Shown one piece after another: positions 18,218 to 27,092 of a stretch of 64,000 nt of DNA. Made by a program: the position numbers and the translations under genes. The first letter of the stretch is position 1. Each line of letters starts with the position of its first letter. This DNA is from Nocardia sp. MH4. Lineage in GTDB: Bacteria > Actinomycetota > Actinomycetes > Mycobacteriales > Mycobacteriaceae. The notes below the pieces were generated by a model. It did not search any database. It worked only from the letters and a program-made list of their open reading frames with translations, and had not been told where the DNA came from. The stretch is taken from NCBI RefSeq assembly GCF_019266065.1, contig NZ_LPNR01000106.1, positions 60,972 to 124,971 on the forward strand, read 5' to 3'.

Positions 18218-19356
18218 AGGTCCAAAGCCTCCCGGAGCAGATGGAGGTTCAGTGTGGTACGGAGAAGGGGGAATGATTGGAATTTCTCCTGTCCAGCAAG
18301 GACGAGGTACATCACTCGCTGATACTCGGTGTCGATCTCTCCTTGGCTGAACTTGGCGCCTTGGTTTCCGAGCACACTAGCGAGCCTCTCGCGTACCGTC
18401 ATCACCGACTTGGCCATTACCGTCAGCCTGCGTCGGGCGAAGTCGCCCCGGAATTGTGAAGCGATCTCGTAGGCATCGCCAAGCAGCGTCCTATTTAGTT
18501 CCCTGTCGACTTCGAGAAGGCAATGCGGATTAATATCCCGCGGGAAAGCCTTGAATCTCATCGAGGACTCAAGCATTACATAGTCCAGAAACAGGTGACC
18601 TTCTGTGTGTGCCCAAGCGAAGTCAATTAGATCTAGACCGAGAAGATCTGATAGTACGATATTGCTGGGGTGAAGATCGCCATGTATAAAGCTCGCGCGG
18701 AATTTCCCAACTCTGCGACGCTGCAGCTTCCGCTGGTGTGGGCCCAGTGGGTTGTGGGGAACTGCCACCCCGTGTAGATGCAATCCTTGGGGATTACCTT
18801 CGAACAGGCGCGCGATGCGACTATCGTGCTTTTCTCGCTGGTAGCGCCGAAAAACCTGACCGTACGTTGGATTTGGTCCGGAGCTGTTGATGAGAACGTG
18901 GGCCTTGCCGAATCGCCCCAGGGCGGCGTCCAGGTTTGGAAACAACTTCTGATTAGGCAAGTCTTCATCATTCGAATCTAGGCATATATTGTAGATGTCA
19001 TTCAGGTCCGCGACGCCATCGCCTCCGTCCGCGCTCTCATGCAATTCATACAAGACGCCCTGAATGGAGATGCCAGCGACGCTGACGCGCACACCCATCC
19101 GAACTCCCGCAACCTTATTTTTGGCTAGTTCAAGTCCTCTCAGCTCCTCGGAAATGTCCTTCTCGGTGGATATCTTCAATATTTGAGGAACACCCGGTTC
19201 GTCAATACGCTCGACCACTAGCATCTTTGCGCCTGAGAATCCAAATCTAGTAAATGGCCTAACCGACGCCTCTGACCAGCCGCTTGTCTCAACCGCCTTT
19301 TTGACGATCTCGAATTCGTCTGAGTTCAGCAGGTCGACCTGTATCTGTGGATTCAA
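18214..19356 (-). CDS. Aminoglycoside-phosphotransferase-like kinase (resembles ternary-complex-associated domain TCAD9)
   Basis: A 380-aa kinase-fold protein. The catalytic loop reads IHGDLHPSN (Brenner-type HxDxxxxN) near residue 240, followed by LDLIDFAWA in place of the DFG segment. An ATP-binding lobe begins around FSGAKMLVV and a lysine lies in PQILKIST. The arrangement, with FLDYVMLESSMRF after the metal site, resembles the TCAD9-type kinases linked to bacterial conflict systems; that assignment is from memory of the family and not certain. The start is a TTG at 19356 with weak ribosome binding (ACGGGAA). It is first in the overlapping kinase-HIT-ThiL operon and is GC-poor for this genome. 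Confidence 0.7.
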   Translation of the reverse strand: MNPQIQVDLLNSDEFEIVKKAVETSGWSEASVRPFTRFGFSGAKMLVVERIDEPGVPQILKISTEKDISEELRGLELAKNKVAGVRMGVRVSVAGISIQGVLYELHESADGGDGVADLNDIYNICLDSNDEDLPNQKLFPNLDAALGRFGKAHVLINSSGPNPTYGQVFRRYQREKHDSRIARLFEGNPQGLHLHGVAVPHNPLGPHQRKLQRRRVGKFRASFIHGDLHPSNIVLSDLLGLDLIDFAWAHTEGHLFLDYVMLESSMRFKAFPRDINPHCLLEVDRELNRTLLGDAYEIASQFRGDFARRRLTVMAKSVMTVRERLASVLGNQGAKFSQGEIDTEYQRVMYLVLAGQEKFQSFPLLRTTLNLHLLREALDL

Positions 19357-20506
19357 TCGAATTCCCGTTCATTAGCGCCGCGATTAGTGTTTAAGTCGAA
19401 AATGGAGGGTTGGCGGCAGGTTCCATTTTGAACCAGCGCGCTGGGTCGGGCTATTTCGCTGCGGCCATCGCCATGCATCTCCTTCCCTTAACCTGGTGAA
19501 CCTCGAAGATCGATCTGTCGAATTCGCTGACGGCTCAGCAACATTGCCGCGCACGGGTGCTCGCGGAGTCCGACGCGGTGAGGGGCGGCCTGTCTCGGGA
19601 TGCAATCAGTGGGTGGAGGTCGGGTTGCCAAGCTGGCCCCGCCGTCGCCGTGTGACTGTCAGTCCCCATTGCGGGCGTGCCGTAACGCCGCACCAGCCGT
19701 ATCCAGCCTCATCGAGCGCGCACCCTCCTCTGCTGCGGAGGCAGCCATAGCCCGCGGTACAGGTAGGGGCAGACCATCGCATGTCTGTGCCAGCGCTGGC
19801 TTGGCCTCGACCTGAAGACTTCGACGCGCATCCGCAGAGAGATCGCGCATTCGCAGCGAGGATATCGCACTACATGCAAATGTGCGCCAGTTCGCGACCT
19901 TTCACTGGTGAGTTCGATGTAGTGGTCGCAAGCGGTCGGACGCAGCTTCGCGCTTGTTCCGCCGCCGACGCTTCAGGTGTCAAGTAGAGCATCGCGCAGG
20001 TTTGTGCCGGATCCACCGAGGTCGCCTGGGCCCGCTCTGCCCCCGCAGGAAGTTCGCCGAAGGCGTCAACACGCCCAACGTCCACACTGAACCTCATCCC
20101 CGGCGACGCCGCCGCGGCGTCATGAACCAGGTTCCCGGTCGCCTTGGCTCGATCCTGCTGGGTACGAATCGACCTTGAGCACCGGAGGCCCGCTCTCACT
20201 CCTTGCCGTTCGCCGGCGCTGAGCTGCAGCACGGCAAAGGCGGTCCGCCTGTCGAACCCGCCGCGCGCGAGCACCTGTACGCGCCGATCACGGTGATGGC
20301 AGCCAAACCGGGTTCGTGATGAATGCACACCTACCGAGCCGGTGAAGCGAAGTGATCCGGCCGCAACCGAGATCGTGCGCGCCCACGAGCGCTGATCCGG
20401 CCGGAGAGACCTCGACGGGCAAACGCACCCGGTAGTGGTGCTGGCGCGGCAGGAGGCCCTCCGACGAGGGTCCCCTGCCGTGCATGTGGCCGATCCAGTT
20501 CGGGTG
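19357..20506 (+). other. 1.15-kb stretch with no convincing gene
   Basis: Open frames here have shadow-like composition and lack ribosome binding sites. The candidate at 19781-19987 (plus) has no family features. The region may hold decayed genes between two accessory cassettes, and the promoter of the kinase operon near 19360-19420. Confidence 0.5.
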
Positions 20507-20758
20507 CTACGGGTTCCGGCTGATGTCGACGGGAGTGTGAGAGCCGGGGCGGATCTCGACTTCGAACTGCTGCCCATACAGGATGCACAGCACGACTCCG
20601 ACCGTGATAGCTGGCCACTTCAGCTTCTTCGCCTTGCTCAGCAGCTTTCGTCCACTGAGCCGGAAGGAGCCGTGCATGACGACGTCGAACGAGAGGTCAT
20701 CGAGAGTGTTCGGCTGATCTTTACCGGAACGAGACTTGTCGGGCGTACCTTGGGGCAA
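20507..20758 (-). CDS. Small single-pass membrane protein, TTG start
   Basis: An 83-aa protein with a polar N-terminal half of about 45 residues, a basic run (RKLLSKAKKLKW) and one hydrophobic helix, AITVGVVLCILYG, followed by a short polar tail. The basic stretch before the helix predicts an N-in orientation. The TTG start at 20758 is supported by a perfect AGGAGGT 6 nt upstream (20765-20771), which is the main reason to call the gene. No family is recognised. It stands alone between gene-free DNA and the divergent TetR-like gene, so a toxin, a sensor or an accessory membrane peptide are all possible. Confidence 0.6.
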   Translation of the reverse strand: MPQGTPDKSRSGKDQPNTLDDLSFDVVMHGSFRLSGRKLLSKAKKLKWPAITVGVVLCILYGQQFEVEIRPGSHTPVDISRNP

Positions 20759-21022
20759 GGGCGTACCTCCTGTTGGTGATCTGACTGGGAGTTGGAGAAC
20801 TAGCTGATGTGTTGCCGTTAGTGGCGCTTCCCCTGGCCGGGAGGCGCCACTTCTCTTGCGACGAGAAGTCGCCGCATTCCTCAGATTACTGCCGCGTAGG
20901 CGTATGTACAGCTACGATCGAAGTCCGAAAGTGGCGCGGCCTCCTGAACATCGAGGTCGGACCGCGACCACTGCGTCGGTGCTGTGGATTGGCCACACAT
21001 TGGCGTCGATTCAGGGGGAAGG

Positions 21023-22624
21023 ATGCCGGTCGCAGTGGTGGATTCGGCCGCGCGGAAGTCGGATGTCGCCCGCAAGCGCAATACGCGGGAAAAGATCCTG
21101 GACGCTGCGTATGCATTGGTCACCAACAGCTCCGAAGCCAGCTCGACCTTCCTGACTGAGCCGACTCGGGCCGCCTTGGCGAAGCAGGCGAACATCCATG
21201 TGTCGACACTTCGGAACCACTTTCACGACTGGGCCGAGGTCTGCGCGGCTCTGACCGAGCGCTGCCGCATCACCCCCGGGATCACGCCGCCGGACAACAT
21301 TCGGCACTGGGCCCAGGAATATTACGACCGTGAGGGGCGCGACAAGATCATCGCCGCACCTATCGGTACCGAAGAACTGCGAAATCGGTTCGTGGCAGCT
21401 GCTGGCGCCGACGACGACGCTGATCTGGCGCGGTCGGGCCTTGCGTTGGTGACCAAGCTGTCAGGCAAACCCGCGGACCTGCTGATGCACGCGCGAGAGA
21501 TCATCGAGTGCGCCAAGACTGTCCGCGCTCGCCTCGATGCGAGTTCGATTCACGAGGCGCTCCATTGCGCGTTGGCCATCAACGACGTTGCAGTGCAGGC
21601 TCACCGGCACTTTGCCAGCGGGCCGGGCGGTAGTGGGAACGGTGCTTCTGAGCAGGCACGGCTCATCCAGCAGATCAGTGACGACAGCGACGGCGACAGC
21701 GTCGAACAGACCCGCCAAATGGTCGAACGTGCACTGCACGAACCGCAGCACCTTCAGGCGATCATCCACATCAAGAGGTGGGACCAGCAGATCAGCGAGC
21801 GGCTCGGGCTGCGCGTCAGAGCAGTGCTGTCCAAGTTTCATGTTGCTCGTGCCGAGGCGATGATCGGCAAACTGCCAGAGGACGAGATCGCCTCCCTCAA
21901 GGAGGTCGTGGTCGCATTGCATCGTCTACGGAAGGGGGAACCGCCGGAGCACGCCGACACGACCGACATCGTGATGCTGGTCGCGCGCCTGGCCGGGGTG
22001 AGCCTGGCCTATCCGGAACTGCTGAAGGCCGGAGAACTCGACGAGACGCGTACCGACCTTCTCCGACTGTTCCAGACCAATGATCACGAGAACCGCCAGC
22101 TCAAGGTCGATGCACAAGCGCTGTTTAAGCTCGTGGACGGCGAATCAGTCGAGGCGACCGCGCTGCTTCGCGCGCTCCGCTTTCAAGGTCCGGGTGACTA
22201 CCTGATCGCCCGCTACCTCGCAGACCAAGCCGATATGAGCGACCAGGACATTGAAGACCGCTTCGGCACATCACTCGGACCGCCAGACCACGTGCGGATC
22301 TTGTTGCTCAACCGAGCCTGCAGCTGCTTTGAGCGAGTGAGCACAACCTCGCGGGTGAGTGGCTGCGCCGCCCGGCTCGCCGGAATGTCGAGGGCTGACA
22401 CCCTAGTCGCCCGCACGAAAATTGTTAGCCTCAGCGGCAATTCAGACCTTCCTTCGACGCCCACTGGCGAGCAGACTATCGACCACTTGCTGCGCAATAT
22501 CAATGACCTCGTTCACCGTGCTGTTTTGGGCAATGTGATGGACAAGCGACAAGTCGCCACGCTGGTTAACGCCCTAGACCCCATTCGGACCTTCCTGATG
22601 GGTCGGGCAATACATAGGCTGTGA
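21023..22624 (+). CDS. Large protein with N-terminal TetR-like HTH
   Basis: About 533 aa from the ATG at 21023, which follows GGGGGAAGG. Residues about 15-75 look like a TetR/AcrR DNA-binding region: TREKILDAAYALV then TRAALAKQANIHVSTLRNHF. The remaining 450 residues are mostly helical, with no recognised domain and no membrane helix. TetR regulators are normally about 200 aa, so this is more than twice the usual size. The extension may sense something or carry an activity. The gene is single, with about 390 bp to the next one. It could be a regulator or an accessory-island protein that borrowed the HTH. Confidence 0.6.
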   Translation: MPVAVVDSAARKSDVARKRNTREKILDAAYALVTNSSEASSTFLTEPTRAALAKQANIHVSTLRNHFHDWAEVCAALTERCRITPGITPPDNIRHWAQEYYDREGRDKIIAAPIGTEELRNRFVAAAGADDDADLARSGLALVTKLSGKPADLLMHAREIIECAKTVRARLDASSIHEALHCALAINDVAVQAHRHFASGPGGSGNGASEQARLIQQISDDSDGDSVEQTRQMVERALHEPQHLQAIIHIKRWDQQISERLGLRVRAVLSKFHVARAEAMIGKLPEDEIASLKEVVVALHRLRKGEPPEHADTTDIVMLVARLAGVSLAYPELLKAGELDETRTDLLRLFQTNDHENRQLKVDAQALFKLVDGESVEATALLRALRFQGPGDYLIARYLADQADMSDQDIEDRFGTSLGPPDHVRILLLNRACSCFERVSTTSRVSGCAARLAGMSRADTLVARTKIVSLSGNSDLPSTPTGEQTIDHLLRNINDLVHRAVLGNVMDKRQVATLVNALDPIRTFLMGRAIHRL

Positions 22625-23011
22625 CGGTCGTACGCCGCAGCTTGACGTTGTCTTGACGCACTCGGCCCGTACATCATCGAGCCACTCGGATACGCGGTAA
22701 CGCCGCCCTTCTGATCCGTCCTGGCCAGTGTCACCCCTACGTACCAGCACGCATTGCTCGACGCGCGGAACCTGCTCCTGACAGAGCTGCGTTCGAAGCA
22801 ATCCTTCGGCAGCGGGCTGCGGCAGACGAGCGCTTTGCCGAGAAACCGCAGAGTCCGCAAGTCTCAGCGCCAAAAGCCGACACTCGAACCACCCTGACCA
22901 GCAAAGATCCCGGAACGTGGTCACCGTCGCTTCCCGTTGCCGCCGATTGAGTGGTGCGACTACGGATGTCGGGGCGCTAACGGAGGCCCTCTGTGATTCG
23001 ATGAAGGAGCC
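22625..23011 (+). other. Intergenic region before the UDG-like gene
   Basis: Nearly 390 bp without a supported gene. It ends with GAAGGAG just before the next start. TTGTCTTGACGCACTCGG near 22645-22665 contains a TTGAC -35-like string, but no matching -10 is clear. Confidence 0.35.
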
Positions 23012-23701
23012 ATGGTGACCCGCTCCTACCGTGGTGTGAAGAATCGGATCGCGTACGACCGCGGCGAACTCCTCAGCAAGATCGTCACTCCTGACAACGT
23101 CAACCAACGGATGGCCGAACGATACAACGGTCCGATCGGAGCGCTGAACCGGTGGGTCGACGGTGTCCGGGCGGCAACCGGCGAGAGCATCCCCTACTTC
23201 GATCCCCGAGCGGCTTCGGACGGCGCAAAGGTGCTACTCCTACTCCAAGACCCGTCAGGCGCGGCGGACGGCGAATCCGGGTTCATCAGCCGCCACAACA
23301 ACGACCAGACTGCCCACAACGTGTACCGCCTGGGACTCGAGACATCGTTACGCTATTCCGACTGCATCGGCTGGAACGTCATACCGTGGTGGGTGGCAAA
23401 CCCCGCGAAGGAACCGCGAACGCTTGCGGCCGAGGCGAGGCGTGCCCGGCCCTATCTGGAGGAGATCATCGAGCTCCTTCCTGGCGATCTTGCGGCAGTG
23501 ATAGTGATGGGCAAGTCGCAGACGTGGCCTGCCTGGAACGCCGCGATCGGCCACCGTCGCCAACGCTTTCATGGCGCGGAGGTTCGGTTTACGGCCCATC
23601 CCGGGCCGCTGTCGATCAATCAGACGGACAAGGACACTGGCCGGCGCAACGGTGATCTAATAACCGAGGCGTTCACTGAGGTCGCGAGCATGTTGGCCTA
23701 G
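23012..23701 (+). CDS. Uracil-DNA glycosylase superfamily-like protein
   Basis: A 229-aa protein with the order of motifs expected in the UDG fold: VLLLLQDPSG, then HNVYRLGLETSLRY, NVIPWW, LAAVIVMGKSQ and finally TAHPGPLSIN (compare HPSPLS). This suggests a nucleobase-binding enzyme, but catalytic residues differ from classical UDG, so activity is uncertain. Two starts are possible, ATG 23012 and GTG 23015; GAAGGAG favours the second by spacing. It stands alone in the island near other nucleic-acid-related genes (PLD-EVE, HhH-like), and a DNA-defence or repair role is an inference only. Confidence 0.6.
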   Translation: MVTRSYRGVKNRIAYDRGELLSKIVTPDNVNQRMAERYNGPIGALNRWVDGVRAATGESIPYFDPRAASDGAKVLLLLQDPSGAADGESGFISRHNNDQTAHNVYRLGLETSLRYSDCIGWNVIPWWVANPAKEPRTLAAEARRARPYLEEIIELLPGDLAAVIVMGKSQTWPAWNAAIGHRRQRFHGAEVRFTAHPGPLSINQTDKDTGRRNGDLITEAFTEVASMLA

Positions 23702-24067
23702 TCCGGACCGCTGCGAGCCTCGGCGATCGGGCCGTCCGTCATCGGTGTCCACCGTCGAGGCTTCCAGGGCAATGGCCATCGCCTGACACCGAATCCGACA
23801 TCAAGTCGTGGTGCCGATCGACGTTGCGAGGGGCTTGCGGCGAACTCGGCAACACCATGGCCGACGAGTCGTTCACCGCTGACACACCGGCATCAGCGCC
23901 GTCTATTGGCGCTGGCGGATGCCTTCTCTGAGGCGGCGATGGATCAGCGCACAGAGGAGTTAACGGTCGGCGTTAAGGTTACCGCGGCGCCCTACGTGTA
24001 GCTTCCGCGCTAGGGCGGAAAATCGCACACTTGAGCTCGAAGCGGACACTTCGGCAGTTGTTTCGGT
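23702..24067 (-). other. Gene-free stretch downstream of the toxin operon
   Basis: About 365 bp between two converging transcription units. No gene or clean hairpin was found. It includes a short AT-richer patch near 23955-23990. Confidence 0.35.
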
Positions 24068-24493
24068 CTACCAATCCTCGCCATTGAGCCGTGCGAAGTA
24101 GGCGTCGTCCGCTGCCTGAATTTCAGCCTCGGTCATGGCAGCCGGGGCTGTACTCGCTAGGTTCGACGAGTCTGCCTGCAGTTCTTCGATGCCTGCGCGG
24201 AGTTGTGGGTCCGCCGCCTGGAGAAGACGGGCGGCTTGGGCTTTGATGTCTGTGCGTGCGCTGCGGTGGCACTCGACGAGGACGTGGCTGAGTTGCGCGG
24301 CGCTCCACGACATCGCGCCGGGTGCGATCCGCAGCGAGGTGATGTCGCCTGTGGCGTCGACTTCGACCGTGATGCCGCGGGCTGTGCCGTGACCTCGTAG
24401 TCGTGACAGGGCAGTGGAGAACTCGGCGGCGTGGTGGCGGATGTCGCGGAGCCGTTCGTCGAGTTCTCGGTCCCAGTCTGGTGCTGAAGTCAT
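24068..24493 (-). CDS. YbaB/EbfC-family protein of an ESX-type locus
   Basis: A 141-aa protein starting at MTSAPDWDRELDERL. It has a helical N terminus, a central beta region TVEVDATGDITSLRIAPGAM and a helical C terminus, the plan of YbaB/EbfC nucleoid-type proteins that often accompany WXG100 genes in actinobacteria. The C-terminal end is acidic. Its ATG overlaps the stop of the ankyrin gene (ATGA at 24490-24493), so it is the last gene of the toxin operon. Its task there is unknown; chaperone, adaptor or DNA-binding roles have been suggested for relatives. Confidence 0.75.
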   Translation of the reverse strand: MTSAPDWDRELDERLRDIRHHAAEFSTALSRLRGHGTARGITVEVDATGDITSLRIAPGAMSWSAAQLSHVLVECHRSARTDIKAQAARLLQAADPQLRAGIEELQADSSNLASTAPAAMTEAEIQAADDAYFARLNGEDW

Positions 24494-24939
24494 GGTTGGT
24501 CGTTGCCTTCGTCGTCGACGAACAGGGAACGGATCCCGGGCTTGTTCGAGATCATCTGGATCAGCCACAGCGGAGACTGTCCGCGGTGGTTCTCGATGCC
24601 GGCGTCCGCTCCCCGGTCCCGCAGTAGCCGGACGACCTCGGGGGTGCTCCACGGGCTGCGGAACGCATAGAACAGGGGGGTGTCGCCCTTGTCGTCTTGG
24701 GCGTTGGGGTCAGCACCTGCGTCCAATAGTGTTGCCACGGTGTCGATTCCGCCGTATTGGGCGGCGAAGTGTAGGGGAGCGAGGCCGGCTTCGTCGCGGT
24801 CGTTGGGGTCGTAGCCCTCGGTAAGCAGCTGTTGGATCTCCGCGGTGCGGGCGCCGTTGGTGTCGGCGGCGGCGTAGTGCAGTTCGGTGCGTCCCGCGCG
24901 GTCGCGTTGGATTTCTTGCTTCTTCGGTTTTTTCCACAC
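24490..24939 (-). CDS. Ankyrin-repeat protein, probable immunity protein
   Basis: A 149-aa protein made mostly of ankyrin repeats: GRTELHYAAADTNG, GLAPLHFAAQYGGIDTVATLL, KGDTPLFYAF and GQSPLWLIQM. The GTG at 24939 is the likely start because AAAGGGG, overlapping the toxin's TAA stop, sits 6 nt upstream; the frame is open to 25047 but that part lies inside the toxin gene. Ankyrin proteins are common immunity proteins for polymorphic toxins. Position directly after a GH-E nuclease gene, 11 bp away, makes neutralisation of that toxin the best guess. Confidence 0.8.
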   Translation of the reverse strand: MWKKPKKQEIQRDRAGRTELHYAAADTNGARTAEIQQLLTEGYDPNDRDEAGLAPLHFAAQYGGIDTVATLLDAGADPNAQDDKGDTPLFYAFRSPWSTPEVVRLLRDRGADAGIENHRGQSPLWLIQMISNKPGIRSLFVDDEGNDQP

Positions 24940-24950
24940 AGTCGACCCCT

Positions 24951-26366
24951 TTATCTCGGCGCTTCGTAGATGTGTCGGGAGTTTCCGGGCGCGTCTTCGA
25001 TTCGATAGAAGCTCGGATTGTTGACGTAGTCCCGGAATTCGGCCCACGTCATATTTTGTCGCATTGCTTCTTCGCGTAGGCGCCAGAACTCGTGACCTGC
25101 TTCGTGTCCCATGACCGGTGTCGAGTTGACAGGGTACTTCATGCCGTTGGCGCCGAGATAGTACTCATTGCGTGCGTCCATCGGGAGTTGCCGGATCGCT
25201 GGGTCGGAGTACTTGCCGCTCACAGGGATGAGCACAGTGGGGTCGGTGGCGCTGAGGTAGAACTCTTGCCCGTTGACCGTCACCTTCGGCGCCGCCTCCT
25301 GGACCGGTCTGGTGGTGGTCACCCGCAGATACGGCCGGGTCCGCGACAACAGTCGCAGGTCGTCCAACGTCAGGGGGTTGATCGCGCCGGTCGCCTCGGC
25401 GGTGGCCAGCCCGGCCTGGGCTGCCAGCAGCGGGGACAGTTCGGCGACCGAGCGGGCGAACGCGCCCGAGGCCGCGACGACCGGCAACCCGGTCATCTGC
25501 GCGGTGGTCGCGAGATTGCGGCACAGGGTGGCGATTCTGCTGCCCACGACAGCCGCCCGCGCGGCCAAGGCCGCGGTCCCGCCCGCCGCGGTCAGGCCGA
25601 AGCTGTAGCTGGCCAGACCCCAGGACACGACTTCGCCGATGACGAAGACCGCGGCGAACTCGCCGAGGAGGGTCAGGATCTCCTTGCGGGTGTTCTCGAT
25701 CGCGAGGGCGTAGTCGGCGCAGGATTTCGCGAGGATCTTGAACTGGGCGGTGAGGGTTTTGCCCTGGTTCTCGAGGATGGTGATCTGGTCGAGGATCTGC
25801 TGGACTTCGGGGGTTTGCTGCCCGCTGATCGCGTCTCGGGCGGCTTGGAAGCTGTGGTAGGGCAGCAGCTCGTCGCCGTAGAAGCTCCACTGGGTGGCGA
25901 CGTTGCGCAGATTCTCCGGGTTGCCGCTGGGCCACACCTCGCCCTGGGTGTACTCGGCGATCTTGTCCCACCACGACGGCGCTTCCGAGCTGCCACCGAA
26001 CAGGGCAGGCAGGGTGATCGGTTGCATCCAGGCCAGCGAACCGGCGCCGAAGGCCAGGTCGGTGTCGGCGCCACCGATGACCGAGAGTTGGTTGGCGTTG
26101 GCGTGGTTGGTCGCGGTGGCCTCGAGGAGGTCGTGCATCTGGGCGAGTCCGCTCACCCAGGCCGCGGCCGCGGTCATCGCGTCCTTGGCGGCGGGGTCGA
26201 AGCTGGCCGACCAGTCCCGGCCGGGCTTGTCGCTGCCCGCGCAGCCACCGTATTGCTGCAGGTTGGCGGCCATGGCGCGGATCTTGGCAGACGCCAGGCC
26301 GTGGGCGTTTTCGAAGACTGTTGCCGCGGTGCGGATTTCGGTGGGAGTGACGATCACCGGCGCCAT
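24951..26366 (-). CDS. ESX-associated polymorphic toxin with C-terminal GH-E nuclease domain
   Basis: A 471-aa polymorphic toxin. The N-terminal 200 residues are helical and WXG100/LXG-like, with a GDELLPYHSF region. A hydrophobic Gly/Ala-rich stretch follows around residues 235-300 (FAAVFVIGEVVSWGLASYSF). The C-terminal 60 residues match the GH-E family of HNH/ENDO VII nucleases: VMGHEAGHEFWRLREEA, then a conserved asparagine in YVNNPSFYRIED and the final HIYEAP. The product is likely exported by an ESX-type system with the two WXG100 proteins and cuts nucleic acid in competitor cells. Its ATG follows directly on the previous stop. The downstream ankyrin gene is the presumed antidote. Confidence 0.8.
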   Translation of the reverse strand: MAPVIVTPTEIRTAATVFENAHGLASAKIRAMAANLQQYGGCAGSDKPGRDWSASFDPAAKDAMTAAAAWVSGLAQMHDLLEATATNHANANQLSVIGGADTDLAFGAGSLAWMQPITLPALFGGSSEAPSWWDKIAEYTQGEVWPSGNPENLRNVATQWSFYGDELLPYHSFQAARDAISGQQTPEVQQILDQITILENQGKTLTAQFKILAKSCADYALAIENTRKEILTLLGEFAAVFVIGEVVSWGLASYSFGLTAAGGTAALAARAAVVGSRIATLCRNLATTAQMTGLPVVAASGAFARSVAELSPLLAAQAGLATAEATGAINPLTLDDLRLLSRTRPYLRVTTTRPVQEAAPKVTVNGQEFYLSATDPTVLIPVSGKYSDPAIRQLPMDARNEYYLGANGMKYPVNSTPVMGHEAGHEFWRLREEAMRQNMTWAEFRDYVNNPSFYRIEDAPGNSRHIYEAPR

Positions 26367-26663
26367 CTACGGCCACATCCGGGTGTTGTGGGTGATGGCT
26401 CGGGTGTAGTTGGTGTGCGCAATGCGGGCGACCTCACGCAGTTCGTCGAGGTTTTCCTGCATCTCATCGACGCCGGCGACCCATTTGTCGTGGGCGGCGC
26501 GCTGGGCGGTCGCGGCCTCGCTGGCCCAGCTCAAATGCAGCTCGGCGATGCGGCGTTCGACATCGGTCAACCAGCCCGCGACCTCGGCACCGAACGCTTC
26601 CATGGTCGTGATCGCGGCGTCGAGCTGTTCGAGGTCGACCCGGAACCGGTCATCGCCGGTCAC
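26367..26663 (-). CDS. WXG100-family protein (W-x-S variant)
   Basis: A 98-aa four-helix-hairpin-type secreted partner. The central turn reads LSWASEAATA, so the canonical WxG is WAS here. N- and C-terminal halves are amphipathic helices, and the C terminus ends in NYTRAITHNTRMWP. The GTG at 26663 overlaps the stop of the upstream WXG100 gene (GTGA). Pairs of WXG100 proteins form heterodimers that guide ESX export; here they probably serve the toxin encoded next. Confidence 0.8.
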   Translation of the reverse strand: MTGDDRFRVDLEQLDAAITTMEAFGAEVAGWLTDVERRIAELHLSWASEAATAQRAAHDKWVAGVDEMQENLDELREVARIAHTNYTRAITHNTRMWP

Positions 26664-26983
26664 GGCAGCTGTCCGTGGATGCGCTCGGTGGCCGCGGCGT
26701 TGGCCTGGTCTTGGGTTTCGTAGGCGTTGGCGGCCTCGAGGAGCTTGTCGGCGGACTCGGTCAGTGCCGCGGCGACGGTTTCGGCGCCGGCTTTCCATTC
26801 CAGCCAGCTCTCGTCGTAGGCGGAGGCGGCCTTGCCCTGCCAGCCATCGGCGAGGAGTTCCTTACCGATGGTGTCGTCGAGGTTCTTCACCCGGTCCCGG
26901 ATCGCGGTTGCTTGGCCGGCAACAAACGCCGCGGTGCTGCGCAGCTCACCGACGTCGACATGCAGCTCACCCTCACCCGACAC
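26660..26983 (-). CDS. WXG100-family protein
   Basis: A 107-aa WXG100 protein with the classical turn GWQGKAASAYDESW between two helices, plus an extra C-terminal helix. The GTG at 26983 is chosen because AGGGGGA lies about 7 nt upstream; an in-frame TTG lies one codon earlier. It forms a pair with the overlapping WxS-variant gene. Lack of an ESX core (EccC and so on) in the window means the secretion machine would be encoded elsewhere. Confidence 0.82.
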   Translation of the reverse strand: MSGEGELHVDVGELRSTAAFVAGQATAIRDRVKNLDDTIGKELLADGWQGKAASAYDESWLEWKAGAETVAAALTESADKLLEAANAYETQDQANAAATERIHGQLP

Positions 26984-27092
26984 CAAAGATTCCCCCTCGT
27001 TCTCCAGCCGGCGACGCCGAACCCGTCTTCTTGCCTTGTTGGACGCGCCCGGTCCGGTTTCGGTTCCACAGAGTATCGGACCAGCGGCGAGG

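Noticed and set aside
19781..19987. 68-aa plus-strand frame in the 19.4-20.5 kb spacer
   Set aside because: No ribosome binding site, no family signal, and overlapping frames on the other strand of equal quality.
20435..20779. 114-aa plus-strand frame opposite the small membrane protein
   Set aside because: No ribosome binding site and shadow composition; the minus-strand frame has AGGAGGT.
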